The notes under the pieces: generated by a model | The model's database searches: none | Seen by the model: the letters and a program-made list of their open reading frames with translations, nothing else | Told to the model about the DNA's origin: nothing | Shown here: positions 34,428 through 42,615 of the stretch, one piece after another | Position numbering within the stretch: position 1 is the first letter of the stretch | How the letters are laid out: every line of letters begins with the position of its first letter | Source: Thiocapsa roseopersicina | GTDB lineage: Bacteria; Pseudomonadota; Gammaproteobacteria; Chromatiales; Chromatiaceae | Reading direction: 5' to 3' | DNA: 64,000 bases | Assembly: GCF_900106925.1 (NCBI RefSeq) | Contig: NZ_FNNZ01000012.1 | Coordinates: forward strand, 108,761-172,760 | Made by a program: the position numbers and the translations under genes

Positions 34428-34946
34428 TTGTCTGAGCGGTTGGTCCAGGCCCATACAGATGCGGTTGCACTGGCCGAGAACGACCGGGCGCGCGAGAGTC
34501 TGGAGCGCTATCTCGGTGCGGGTCAGTCCGCCCTGCGCAACGACGATACCGAAGGCGCCCGCTTGACGCTGCGCGAGCTGGAGACGGCCCGGACGATCTT
34601 GGGGCAGGAGTACAGCCTGCGCATCGTCAACCGACTGGGCGAGCGGAGCGGTGTCTGGCGCATCCCGGATGTCAACAGCGGGGCACGCAACTATTACATC
34701 ATGGTCGAGGCCGTGGATCCGACCGGCCGGGTGCTCCGCGTGCCGATCCTCAACGAAGAGACCCGCGAGACCGCTACCGTCGCCGTCTGGGGTCTGCGCG
34801 TGGACGAAGACACCTTCAACGCGGTTGCGCGCGACAAACGCGACGACGGCATCATCGAGCGCGACCGTTTCGGCTACAAGACCCACGGCGAGCTGGTTCC
34901 GCGGTACGACATGCCCACGACCGGCGGGGCCATCACGCAATGGTAA
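34428..34946 (+). CDS. C-terminal-type fragment of a conserved hypothetical family (DUF6384-like)
   Basis: From a TTG at 34428 with a GGGAGG ribosome site, 172 residues can be read. The strongest segments are SLRIVNRLGERSGVWRIPD, NYYIMVEAVDPTGRVLRVPI and DKRDDGIIERDRFGYKTHGE, ending GGAITQW. I associate these with a family (probably DUF6384) that normally carries an N-terminal coiled coil and a membrane helix; here only the last part remains. The frame is open further upstream to 34134, but that stretch has odd composition. It may be a truncated relic or a short functional form. Confidence 0.45.
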   Translation: MSERLVQAHTDAVALAENDRARESLERYLGAGQSALRNDDTEGARLTLRELETARTILGQEYSLRIVNRLGERSGVWRIPDVNSGARNYYIMVEAVDPTGRVLRVPILNEETRETATVAVWGLRVDEDTFNAVARDKRDDGIIERDRFGYKTHGELVPRYDMPTTGGAITQW

Positions 34947-35249
34947 GTAGGGACCGAGAACGACCGGTGCATCTTCGGACCGGGACTCTCTATCGTGTGA
35001 TTCTGGCTTAGGCGTCGCCGATCCTGAACCACTTGTTTCTGAATCGTCACGAAGGTTCAACCCCCCGGCTCGTGCGCGGCCAGCGACTTTGTGCTTTGTT
35101 TTTGTCCTCTTGCCCAGTTCTCTCCATCTAGCACGATCAGACAGTGACCGATTGTCTCAAGCGACACGGTGTTGGTGAATCATGGCGTTGACTCTGCCAA
35201 AAGCACCGTATCGACCCACTGTGGGTCACCCGACCAGAATTAGAAACCC

Positions 35250-35459
35250 ATGTCCACGCCCCGGATCAAACCCGAATTCGCTCCAAACCTGCATCCCTTG
35301 GGGGCCGGCGCCATCGACTTCTTCCTCGCCGCCAGCCTCTACCAGGCCAGGAAAATCAGTTTCAGCGCTGCCGCTGACCTCGCGGGGTTGTCGTTGGTCC
35401 GACCGTACAGGTACCTGGAATCGGTGTTTCGAGATGCTCCGAATCCGAGGTCCCGATTA
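35250..35459 (+). pseudogene. possible UPF0175-like antitoxin fragment
   Basis: The segment GAIDFFLAASLYQARKISFS then AAADLAGLS resembles the helix-turn-helix core of UPF0175 antitoxins. Beyond about 35460 the frame runs antisense through the end of the capW-like gene, so the original C-terminus has probably been lost. The assignment is weak. Confidence 0.25.
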
Positions 35460-36449
35460 GAGTTCCTGTGCCCGACCGTAGGCGGCCTCCTTGGCGCGAT
35501 ACCCTGGCGCGAGCATGGCGTTGTCGACGCCATAGAGGGTTTGGTGGTTGCGCAGCCAAAGCTGGAACTCCTTCCCCCGACAGCTGTGATCAGTGGAACA
35601 ATCAACGTTCCATAAGCGCAGGAAATAGCCTGCCTGAGCCGCACGCACTTCAATGCGTCGTACGCCGTCGGTCATGCCGTACTCAAGCTCGATGGACTCC
35701 GGGTGCTCGACGTTCTCAGCGTTTGGGTGCGCGACCAGCTCCAAGTCGACGTAGCGCGACCATTGCCTGTCAGCACCCTGAACTTCGTGCTCAGCCACCG
35801 AGCCTTCTGCCGCTCGAACGGCAGACATGCGTGTCAGCAAGAAGTCAAGGAAAGTGCCTCGGCGTCGGTCGAACGCCCGAACATGCCATTTCAGCCCGCT
35901 GTTTACCAGTGCGTGCGGAGCGATCACCCGCCTTCGCGCGCCGCTGCCAGTGGAGACATAGCCGATTTCAACGAGATTACCCAAGTGGATTGCACGGGTC
36001 AGCGCGGCCACGATGTCAGGGCTGGGAGAAGAAAGATCTTGCGGCAGGGCGCACTCGATCATCGGTCGATGATCACCGAGGAAATCGTCACCGATGCCTC
36101 GGGTGAGCGAACTCAGTGCTTGGTGCGTTGAGTGCTTGAAGATCGGGCTGAAACTTTTGTTGATCAGGTATTTCCGCGCGCGCGCATCGTAGGTGGCATT
36201 GTTCGGTGCAATCTCGCGATACGTACTCAGATCACGCGTTGCCGCAGCTTCCTTGATACCGAAGCGCTCCACCAAATCAGAGCGCGTCGCGGAGCCGAGA
36301 AAGTAAAGTCTGAAATCCAGGAAGAAGAGCCGGGAGCGCTGCGCCTGGCTCGGTTTGTCGAGGAGACCGGAGGTCATCATGGCTCTGAGCTGCGAAACAC
36401 GTTGTAGATTGCCCTGCCGTGGTTGACTTGGCGCCGACATTGACTTCAT
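35457..36449 (-). CDS. capW: WYL-domain repressor of the CBASS operon (CapW-like)
   Basis: A 330-residue protein. The N-terminal winged helix is at about 30-85 (LFFLDFRLYFLGSATRSDLV then GIKEAAATRDLSTYREI). A WYL domain follows from about 150 (LVEIGYVSTGSGARRRVIAP, LVNSGLKWHVRAFDRRRGTF, the last holding the WYL-equivalent WHV and conserved arginines). The C-terminal WCX-like region ends at TLYGVDNAMLAPGYRAKEAA. CapW/BrxR proteins repress defence operons and let go when a ligand is sensed. It is divergent from capV with 96 bases between, as in known CapW-controlled CBASS loci. Confidence 0.85.
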   Translation of the reverse strand: MKSMSAPSQPRQGNLQRVSQLRAMMTSGLLDKPSQAQRSRLFFLDFRLYFLGSATRSDLVERFGIKEAAATRDLSTYREIAPNNATYDARARKYLINKSFSPIFKHSTHQALSSLTRGIGDDFLGDHRPMIECALPQDLSSPSPDIVAALTRAIHLGNLVEIGYVSTGSGARRRVIAPHALVNSGLKWHVRAFDRRRGTFLDFLLTRMSAVRAAEGSVAEHEVQGADRQWSRYVDLELVAHPNAENVEHPESIELEYGMTDGVRRIEVRAAQAGYFLRLWNVDCSTDHSCRGKEFQLWLRNHQTLYGVDNAMLAPGYRAKEAAYGRAQEL

Positions 36450-36483
36450 GACAACGATTGTTACACATCGTTACAAAGATTGG

Positions 36484-36511
36484 TAGACATCATCAAAATG
36501 ATCTGTATACT
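36484..36511 (+). promoter_or_regulatory. capV promoter with possible CapW operator
   Basis: TAGACA (36484-36489) and TATACT (36506-36511) with a 16-base spacer make a good sigma70 promoter ending 34 bases before the capV ATG. The spacer holds an inverted repeat ATCAT-CAAA-ATGAT (36489-36502) where a repressor would block polymerase. Two GTTACA repeats lie just upstream at about 36459 and 36470. Confidence 0.55.
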
Positions 36512-36545
36512 ATTTGATCATGATTAGTTTATGCGATGAGTCTTC

Positions 36546-37562
36546 ATGGATCAGTTTTCCATCCTGAGCCTCGACGGGGGCGGCATTCGTGGCGTGTTTG
36601 TCGCTGGATTGCTTGCCAGAATTGAAGAGCGGAACGGCATTCGGATCGCCGAGCATTTCGACCTGATCGCCGGCACATCGACCGGCGGTATCGTTGCGCT
36701 GGGACTGGGGTTGGGTTTCTCGGCTCGAGAGATCGTCGAGTTCTATAGGGACAATGCGGAGGTCATATTCCCGTCAGTTTTGCCGAAATGGGCTCGGCGG
36801 TTGCCTGGAGCTGGGTTTCTAGAGCCGCGTAATAACTGGGCGCTGTTCCGGCGCAAGTTTTCCAGCGAGCCGCTCGAACGGGCGTTGCGCCAGGTGCTTG
36901 GTGCTGATCGCGTCTTGGGCGATAGCACTACCCGTCTGGTCATCACAGCCATGGATGCGCGCCAGCACGGCGTCAAGTTGTTTAAGACGGCCCATGCGCC
37001 GGGCTTGAACTCCGATTGGAAAATCCCCGCATGGCTGGTGGCGGCGGCGACCAGCGCTGCGCCCACCTACTTTCCGGCGGCGAAGGTGGACAACCGTTTG
37101 TTCTACGACGGCGGGCTCTGGGCGAATAACCCCGTGATGGTCGGCGTCACTGAGGCGCTCGGTGTGCTCGACATCAAACCTTCGGTGCTGCGCGTTCTCA
37201 GCATCGGCACCTTGGATCAGGTGCGTAGGTTTCAGCCGCGACTCGCTACCGGGGGCCGACTGCGTTGGGGCGTCGCGTTGTTCAATGAAATGATGGACGG
37301 CCAGTCTTCGTGCGCACTGGGGCAAGCAAAACTACTCGTTGGGAAGGAAAACCTAGTTCGGGTCAGTCCCCCGGTTGCCGCCGGTCAGTACGCGATGGAT
37401 GACGCATCCACGGTCGACGATCTTCTCGCCGAATCAGCGCATCACGCAGATCATCACGCCCGCGACATCGAGCGCATCTTTCTGTCGCGGCGAGCGCCCA
37501 GATTCACCCCAAACCACGGAGCACCGGCCGATGGACGACCGTCCCTCAGACGCGCGGCTTGA
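36546..37562 (+). CDS. capV: CBASS effector: patatin-like phospholipase CapV
   Basis: A 338-residue patatin-family enzyme with oxyanion loop DGGGIRG (10-16), nucleophile motif GTSTGG (Ser45) and the dyad aspartate in FYDGGLWANNP. CapV enzymes are switched on by the cyclic dinucleotide made by the partner CD-NTase and degrade membrane phospholipids, killing the infected cell. It acts at the inner membrane although it has no membrane helix. The stop overlaps the CD-NTase start by 32 bases, so they share one transcript from the promoter at 36.5 kb. Confidence 0.92.
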   Translation: MDQFSILSLDGGGIRGVFVAGLLARIEERNGIRIAEHFDLIAGTSTGGIVALGLGLGFSAREIVEFYRDNAEVIFPSVLPKWARRLPGAGFLEPRNNWALFRRKFSSEPLERALRQVLGADRVLGDSTTRLVITAMDARQHGVKLFKTAHAPGLNSDWKIPAWLVAAATSAAPTYFPAAKVDNRLFYDGGLWANNPVMVGVTEALGVLDIKPSVLRVLSIGTLDQVRRFQPRLATGGRLRWGVALFNEMMDGQSSCALGQAKLLVGKENLVRVSPPVAAGQYAMDDASTVDDLLAESAHHADHHARDIERIFLSRRAPRFTPNHGAPADGRPSLRRAA

Positions 37563-38712
37563 TCTTCTTGCGAATCTCGATGGCGCACTTCGCGGCGTCG
37601 AACTGTCGCCCACGCAATACGACCAGTTGGAGACCGCTTATCACGCGGTCGGAAACTGGTTGGCGGATTCGGACGACCCGCTGCTCAAGTCCGCACGGAT
37701 CTATGCTCAGGGTTCGGTGAGGTTGCGCACGTCTGTACGACCTCTCGGTGCCGATCATTTCGACGTCGATCTGGTCTGTCTGCTTCCCGCGGCGCACCCC
37801 TCCGTACATTCCGCGGTAAAGGTCTCAGAGATCATCGGGAAACGGCTCGCTGAGAGCGGTCGGTACAAGCTGATGCTCGAACCCAAGAACCGCTGTTGGC
37901 GGCTCAACTACGCTGAGTCGTCACGGTTCCATATGGACATCACGCCAGCGATGCCAAACCCCGCTTGCTCGCAACAGGGCATCCTGGTGCCCGATCGAGA
38001 GCTCAGGCAACTAAAACCGTCGAACCCGGAGCGCTACGCCGACTTGTTCGACATGGCATCCAAGATCGAGCCCACGTTTACCGATCTCGTCCTCGACTTC
38101 GCCAAAGCAATCGCTTTAGCCCGTGCCGAGATCGATCCGCTCCCCGACCCGATGCAACCGCGCGACATGCTGCGCCGCATCGTGCAACTGCTCAAGCGCC
38201 ACCGCGATCTCTATTTCGAGTCCACCGATGGGCACCCGCCGATATCCATCATCCTCACAACGCTCGCTGCAACCTCATATGGTCGCGAGGCCTTGCGGAC
38301 CTGGCCCAATCCCTGGGCATTCATCCAGACCGTGCTGGCCCGGCTGCCGCACTATGTCCAGGGTTTACCCGGTCGCTACCAGGTCCTCAACCCCTCGGCC
38401 CTCGGCGAGAACTTCGCCGAGAAGTGGAACACCGAACCCCAGAAGGCAACAGACTTCTTCAAGTGGCATCGCTTGCTGGTTGCGGACGTGGAAGCCTATC
38501 AACGGTCGGAAGGCCTCGACCAGCGGATCCCCATCATGCGCGATCGGCTTGTGGGCCCGGAGACCAACGCTTGGCATCGCAACCGACTCAGCGCAATCCA
38601 GCGCCGGCGAACGGACGGAACACTCGTCCGTGCGCCGATCACGGGCGGTTTGTTGGCCGCGGGTCACGGCACCTCGGTTCGAGCCAACACCTTCTTCGGC
38701 GCGGCGAGATAG
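37531..38712 (+). CDS. CBASS CD-NTase (DncV-like cyclic dinucleotide synthase)
   Basis: A 393-residue nucleotidyltransferase. The active site is visible: YAQGS (59-62) and DHFDVDLV with the DxD metal ligands at D78 and D80; RFHMDITPA carries the third acidic residue. Length and the pairing with CapV fit the DncV-type clade that makes 3',3'-cGAMP, but the product cannot be read from sequence. The ATG at 37531 matches the family N-terminus; the frame is open further upstream inside capV. The E2-like gene follows after four bases. Confidence 0.9.
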   Translation: MDDRPSDARLDLLANLDGALRGVELSPTQYDQLETAYHAVGNWLADSDDPLLKSARIYAQGSVRLRTSVRPLGADHFDVDLVCLLPAAHPSVHSAVKVSEIIGKRLAESGRYKLMLEPKNRCWRLNYAESSRFHMDITPAMPNPACSQQGILVPDRELRQLKPSNPERYADLFDMASKIEPTFTDLVLDFAKAIALARAEIDPLPDPMQPRDMLRRIVQLLKRHRDLYFESTDGHPPISIILTTLAATSYGREALRTWPNPWAFIQTVLARLPHYVQGLPGRYQVLNPSALGENFAEKWNTEPQKATDFFKWHRLLVADVEAYQRSEGLDQRIPIMRDRLVGPETNAWHRNRLSAIQRRRTDGTLVRAPITGGLLAAGHGTSVRANTFFGAAR

Positions 38713-38716
38713 GTTC

Positions 38717-39232
38717 GTGCGCGGCGGCTATCGCCTCAGTCAGCAACGGCGCCTGAGCCTCGCTCAGCAGCGCCAGCACTTGGCCCGTCAAACCGACGGA
38801 AGTTGCATCTCCTCGCGGCGTGGTCAACTGCGATGGCGCTACTCCACCCGGCCAGCCGCTGAAAGCCGCCATTACGAAGTGCTCATCGACTACGAGCTTG
38901 GCTTTCACCCTCGGACCTTCGTCGTCGCGCCCGAGATCGCATCGCTAGGAGCAGGCCAGCCGCCACACATCTACCCATCGACGCGAGACCGCGAGTTCCC
39001 ATCCGCCGTGTGTCTGTGTCTCTACCGACCCGAGAAGGGCGAATGGAACAGCACCCGCTCGCTCGCGGACACCATCGTCCCGTGGGCCGATCTATGGCTG
39101 TTCTTCTTCGAGCACTGGATGCTTACCGGCGACTGGGAGGGCGGCGGCGAACACCCAAGTCCCGACGATCCAGAGCCCCGCTACCGTCGCCGCAAGGAAG
39201 CACGCGCCGCTCGGTCAAGCAATTCCGGATAG
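38717..39232 (+). CDS. CBASS E2-like protein (short type II)
   Basis: A 171-residue protein read from a GTG at 38717. The segment REFPSAVCLCLYRPEKGEW (C99 or C101 the likely catalytic cysteine), then LADTIVPWADLWLFFFEHWM and LTGDWEGGGEHP, is the prokaryotic E2-conjugase signature seen in type II CBASS. No E1 or JAB gene follows, so this is the short type II arrangement in which the E2-like protein alone conditions CD-NTase activity. A GAGATAGG stretch precedes the start. Confidence 0.78.
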   Translation: MRGGYRLSQQRRLSLAQQRQHLARQTDGSCISSRRGQLRWRYSTRPAAESRHYEVLIDYELGFHPRTFVVAPEIASLGAGQPPHIYPSTRDREFPSAVCLCLYRPEKGEWNSTRSLADTIVPWADLWLFFFEHWMLTGDWEGGGEHPSPDDPEPRYRRRKEARAARSSNSG

Positions 39233-39870
39233 GCACCCTCGACCTCCTTCCCCCCAATCATCCGATGCGTCATCCGGCGCGCGCTGGCCATCTGTTCCTC
39301 TCATCCGACCTCGACTTCACTCTTCATAGGTCAAGTCCACCCTGATCGCCGAAGGTCCGCTGTTGGGATCCGTATGGGAGCGCAAATAGCGTCGTCGATG
39401 TCCGCATTGCCACAAGTCCGGTCACTTCGCTTTCGGACCGCACCGACAGAAAACAGGATCGAAGAGTCACTCGCTTCCGGTTGATGGGAGACGGCTCCTA
39501 GCCGACTGCTGGCGGTCGGCGAGAGGCGGCGGAGCTTCTGCTTGGATTACCTCGGTGGACGTGGGGCGTCGCGAGCTGTAATGGCGGCTGCGCGAGATCC
39601 GAAGCAACAACCCGTCGAGGTAGTATCGCCACAACCGCTGTAGAGCGTCAGTTAAACGGGTGCTCCAGCGGTGGTGGCAGCTCCGGATCAATCGTCATCA
39701 CGATGCTCCTTGACCGGCCAAGGACGGGACGACCCTCCCTGTTCCAGCCGGACGAGCATCGAGTGCTCCGAGGGTGGTGACACGACTGTAGGGTCTACCC
39801 ATGCGACGGCGCACGGATGCCTTGGCGAACGTTGCGGTACGCTGCGGACGGACCCTTGGGCCTGATAAAG
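39233..39870. other. intergenic stretch, no supported gene
   Basis: About 640 bases after the CBASS operon. Short frames exist on both strands (for example one on the minus strand ending at 39467), but none has a family motif, a good ribosome site or normal composition. No terminator with a T-run was seen. Confidence 0.4.
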
Positions 39871-40317
39871 ATGGTCACCGTGAGCTACTCGACCCGCATC
39901 TACATTCTCGGACCGGACGACACCCTGTACCGACTGGCCAGCGCGACGTTCTCCCGCATGGTCGATGACCCGAAGAGGCACCGACTGGAGCGCTTCGCGG
40001 GCCAGCGCGTGCGGATGGCCGAGGTGGTCGTGGAGGTGCGTGATCGGGCGCCCTATGCCGTCGTCCGGCTCGTCTACGAAATGCTCGGGTTCGATGCCGA
40101 AGGGCGGTTGGACCGCGACGTGTTCATACGCCGGAACACGGCGTTGGCGGAACTGGCCATCGATCCCGTGGTGCCTCGAATGGCGGACGCGGAGAAAGGC
40201 GTTGTTGACGCCGGCAGCCGCTTCGTCGCACGCGGGGGATTCTGGCATCCTTCCGCGGCCCTGGAGCAGGAGATTCTGCGCGCAGCGCTCGACGAGACGC
40301 CGTGCATGCGGCTCTAG
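39871..40317 (+). CDS. conserved-looking hypothetical protein
   Basis: A 148-residue soluble protein (MVTVSYSTRIYILGPDDTLY, then RFAGQRVRMAEVVVEVRDRA, then YAVVRLVYEMLGFDAEGRLD). Amino-acid usage is normal for a real gene, with alternating strand and helix. No family is recognised. An in-frame GTG at 39817 would add 18 residues; the ATG at 39871 is the better start. It stands alone between CBASS and a P450 pseudogene. Confidence 0.5.
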   Translation: MVTVSYSTRIYILGPDDTLYRLASATFSRMVDDPKRHRLERFAGQRVRMAEVVVEVRDRAPYAVVRLVYEMLGFDAEGRLDRDVFIRRNTALAELAIDPVVPRMADAEKGVVDAGSRFVARGGFWHPSAALEQEILRAALDETPCMRL

Positions 40318-40407
40318 CGCGATCGGGCTCAGGCGTCGGAGAAAGCACTGACCTGGAGGGCTACAGGCGCTGCCTTCCGGGTTGCGCGCGCCGGGGATCG
40401 GCGCATA

Positions 40408-41215
40408 TCAGGTCGCCTTGCGGGACGGCGTTCGCCGGTGCAGTCGCAGCGGCATGCCGCCTTTGGGACCGAGGGTGATCTGCGGCTCCAATGCAAGTTG
40501 CTGGTTCGGGTGCAGGAGCTCGAACCGGTAGTGCTGCCCGATGGTCGCCAGGATCAGCGGGCCTTCGACCGACGCGAATTGGTTGCCGATACAGATGTGC
40601 GGGCCGCCGCCGAAGGGGAAATACTTGAACGTGTGCCAGCAGCGCTCGGCGTTCTCGGCAAAGCGCTCGGGAGCGAAGCGTTCCGGATCCTCCCGGAGCT
40701 CGGGGTGACGATGCATGGCTTAGGGGCTCGTCATCAGGACGCTGTTCGCCGGAATGCGGTGCCCGCCGATGTCGAGTGGCTCGGCGGCGGCTCGCATCAA
40801 CAGATAGGCGGCCGGGTAGAGCCGCAGTGCCTCCTTGAAGACCATCCGGGTATACGGCAGATGCTCCAGATCATCGAATCCGGGCGGTAGACCGCCCAAG
40901 GCAGCATCGATCTCTTCGTGGAAACGCGCCGCGATCTCCGGCTGGCGCGCCATGTGATACCACACATCCGTGAGCTTCAGGGCCGTGGTGTCGTCACCGG
41001 CGAGATAGAGCGTGAGCACTTCGGCGCGGATCTCCTCGTCCGATAGGCGCGCGCCGGTCTCGGCGTCGGTCATGTTCACCGGCATGGTCAGGAGGTCATC
41101 GCCATTCGCACCGCTCGTCGGCGAGGAAGCCGAGCCGGTCCTCGCGAAAGTCCCTCAGACAGCCGGTGAGCCAATGGCCCTTGCGCTCGACCAGTGTATC
41201 GGTCGCGGTGCTCAT
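40408..41215 (-). pseudogene. cytochrome P450 pseudogene
   Basis: The N-terminus (ATG at 41215: KGHWLTGCLRDFREDRLGFL) is typical of a bacterial P450, but it stops after 39 codons. The reading resumes at about 41085 with the I-helix LTLYLAGDDTTALKL, then the K-helix FKEALRLYPAAYLLMRAAAE. At 40719-40717 an in-frame TAA replaces the usual tyrosine after VLMTSP. The heme loop FPFGGGPHICIGNQFA follows in the same frame. So the central 200 or so residues are deleted and a nonsense codon splits the rest. It cannot encode an active enzyme. Confidence 0.85.
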
Positions 41216-41367
41216 GACGGCCTTTCCTCCCGTGTTCAAGAGGTCTGGTCTCCGGTGCCCTGGGTGACAGTGGCGAGGATGTTGGCGAGCAGCGCCTTTA
41301 CAATCCGTCGGCAACCGCGTCAACCGCCCGGGAGAAGCCGCTTGTCAACGACGGGGTTGCTGCATCG

Positions 41368-42546
41368 CTAAGGCCGCCGAGAGAGTCCGCGCTGAATGCA
41401 GTGCCTGCCGAACCGACGCCGAATCGCATCGAGCGTCGCGTCGAGACGATCATCCGCAGGATCCTGCTCTCGGCTCTCCATGTCCGCGAACAGATCCGGC
41501 TGCACGGGTGCCTGCGCCCAGCCGGAGAGACCCAGACCGATCAACCGCACCGCCCGACCGGCGTGCGTGTCGGCCCGGTACAGGTCCCATGCGGTGTCGA
41601 AGAGGATCCGATCGTCCGCGGTCGGTGCCGCCAGGGTGCGGGAGCGGGTATGGGTCTCGAATGGGTGTAGGCGGATCTTCAAGGTGACCAGCGTGCCCTT
41701 GCGCGCGGCGTGTCGGGCCAGGTAGCCGACCTCCTGAGCGGCCCAACGCAGGGTTTCGCGCAGCACGTCGCTGTCCACGACATCCTCGGCGAAGGTCGTT
41801 TCCTTGGAGATCGACTGGCGTTCGGCGGCCGGATGGACCCGGTCGTCGGCGATCCCGTTCGACTGCAGGTGCACCTGCGTGCCGATGCGTGCGCCAAAGC
41901 GTCGGCGCAGCTCTTCCAGCGGTCGGGCACGCACGTCGCCGACCGTCCGCAAGCCGGTCTGCTCGAGGCGTCGGGCCGTCACGGCGCCGACACCGCGCAA
42001 GGCGCCGAGCGGCATCGGATCCAGGAAGGCACGGACCTCTTCCGGGCGCACGACCAGGAGCCCATCCGGCTTGCGGGCGTCCGAGGCGAGCTTGGCGATC
42101 AGGCGGTTCGGACCGATGCCCACCGAGGCGGTCAGCCCGACCGCTTCGCGGATGGCCGCCTTGGTGCGCCGGGCGACGACCTCGGGCGGACCGACCAGCC
42201 GCTCCAACCCGGAGACATCCAGGTAGGCCTCGTCGATCGAGACCGGCTCCACTATCGGAGAGAGGGCGCCGAGCACCCGCATGATCTCCCGCGACACCTC
42301 GGCATAGCGCGCCATATCCGGGCGCACGTAGACCGTCTCCGCGGGTAAACGGCGCACCGCCTCGGCGATCGGCATGGCCGAGTGCACGCCGAAGCGGCGC
42401 GCCTCGTAGGAGCAGGTCGCGACCACGCCGCGTCGGCCGGGCTCGGCGCCGACGACCAATGGGCGCCCCCGCCACTCCGGGCGGTCGCGCTGCTCCACCG
42501 CCGCATAGAAGGCGTCGATATCGACGTGCATGACGAGGCGGGACAT
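41368..42546 (-). CDS. dinB: DNA polymerase IV (Y-family translesion polymerase)
   Basis: A 392-residue Y-family polymerase: MHVDIDAFYAAVEQRD with the first catalytic aspartate, VVATCSYEARRFGVHSAMP, and VSIDEAYLDVSGLE with the DE pair. A helix-hairpin-helix follows (LRGVGAVTARRLEQTGLRTV), then the little finger domain. The C-terminus has QPDLFAD, a beta-clamp-binding peptide (QxxLF). It is full length. It lies 69 bases after traB on the same strand, where SXT/IncA/C elements would have traV, so it is probably element-borne cargo; SXT carries its own Y-family operon (rumAB). Confidence 0.93.
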   Translation of the reverse strand: MSRLVMHVDIDAFYAAVEQRDRPEWRGRPLVVGAEPGRRGVVATCSYEARRFGVHSAMPIAEAVRRLPAETVYVRPDMARYAEVSREIMRVLGALSPIVEPVSIDEAYLDVSGLERLVGPPEVVARRTKAAIREAVGLTASVGIGPNRLIAKLASDARKPDGLLVVRPEEVRAFLDPMPLGALRGVGAVTARRLEQTGLRTVGDVRARPLEELRRRFGARIGTQVHLQSNGIADDRVHPAAERQSISKETTFAEDVVDSDVLRETLRWAAQEVGYLARHAARKGTLVTLKIRLHPFETHTRSRTLAAPTADDRILFDTAWDLYRADTHAGRAVRLIGLGLSGWAQAPVQPDLFADMESREQDPADDRLDATLDAIRRRFGRHCIQRGLSRRP

Positions 42547-42615
42547 GCGGGGATGGACCCTCGGTGGGCGGGTTGCGGAGTGAGATCGACGCGACCGACG
42601 TCGATCGTCTTCATG

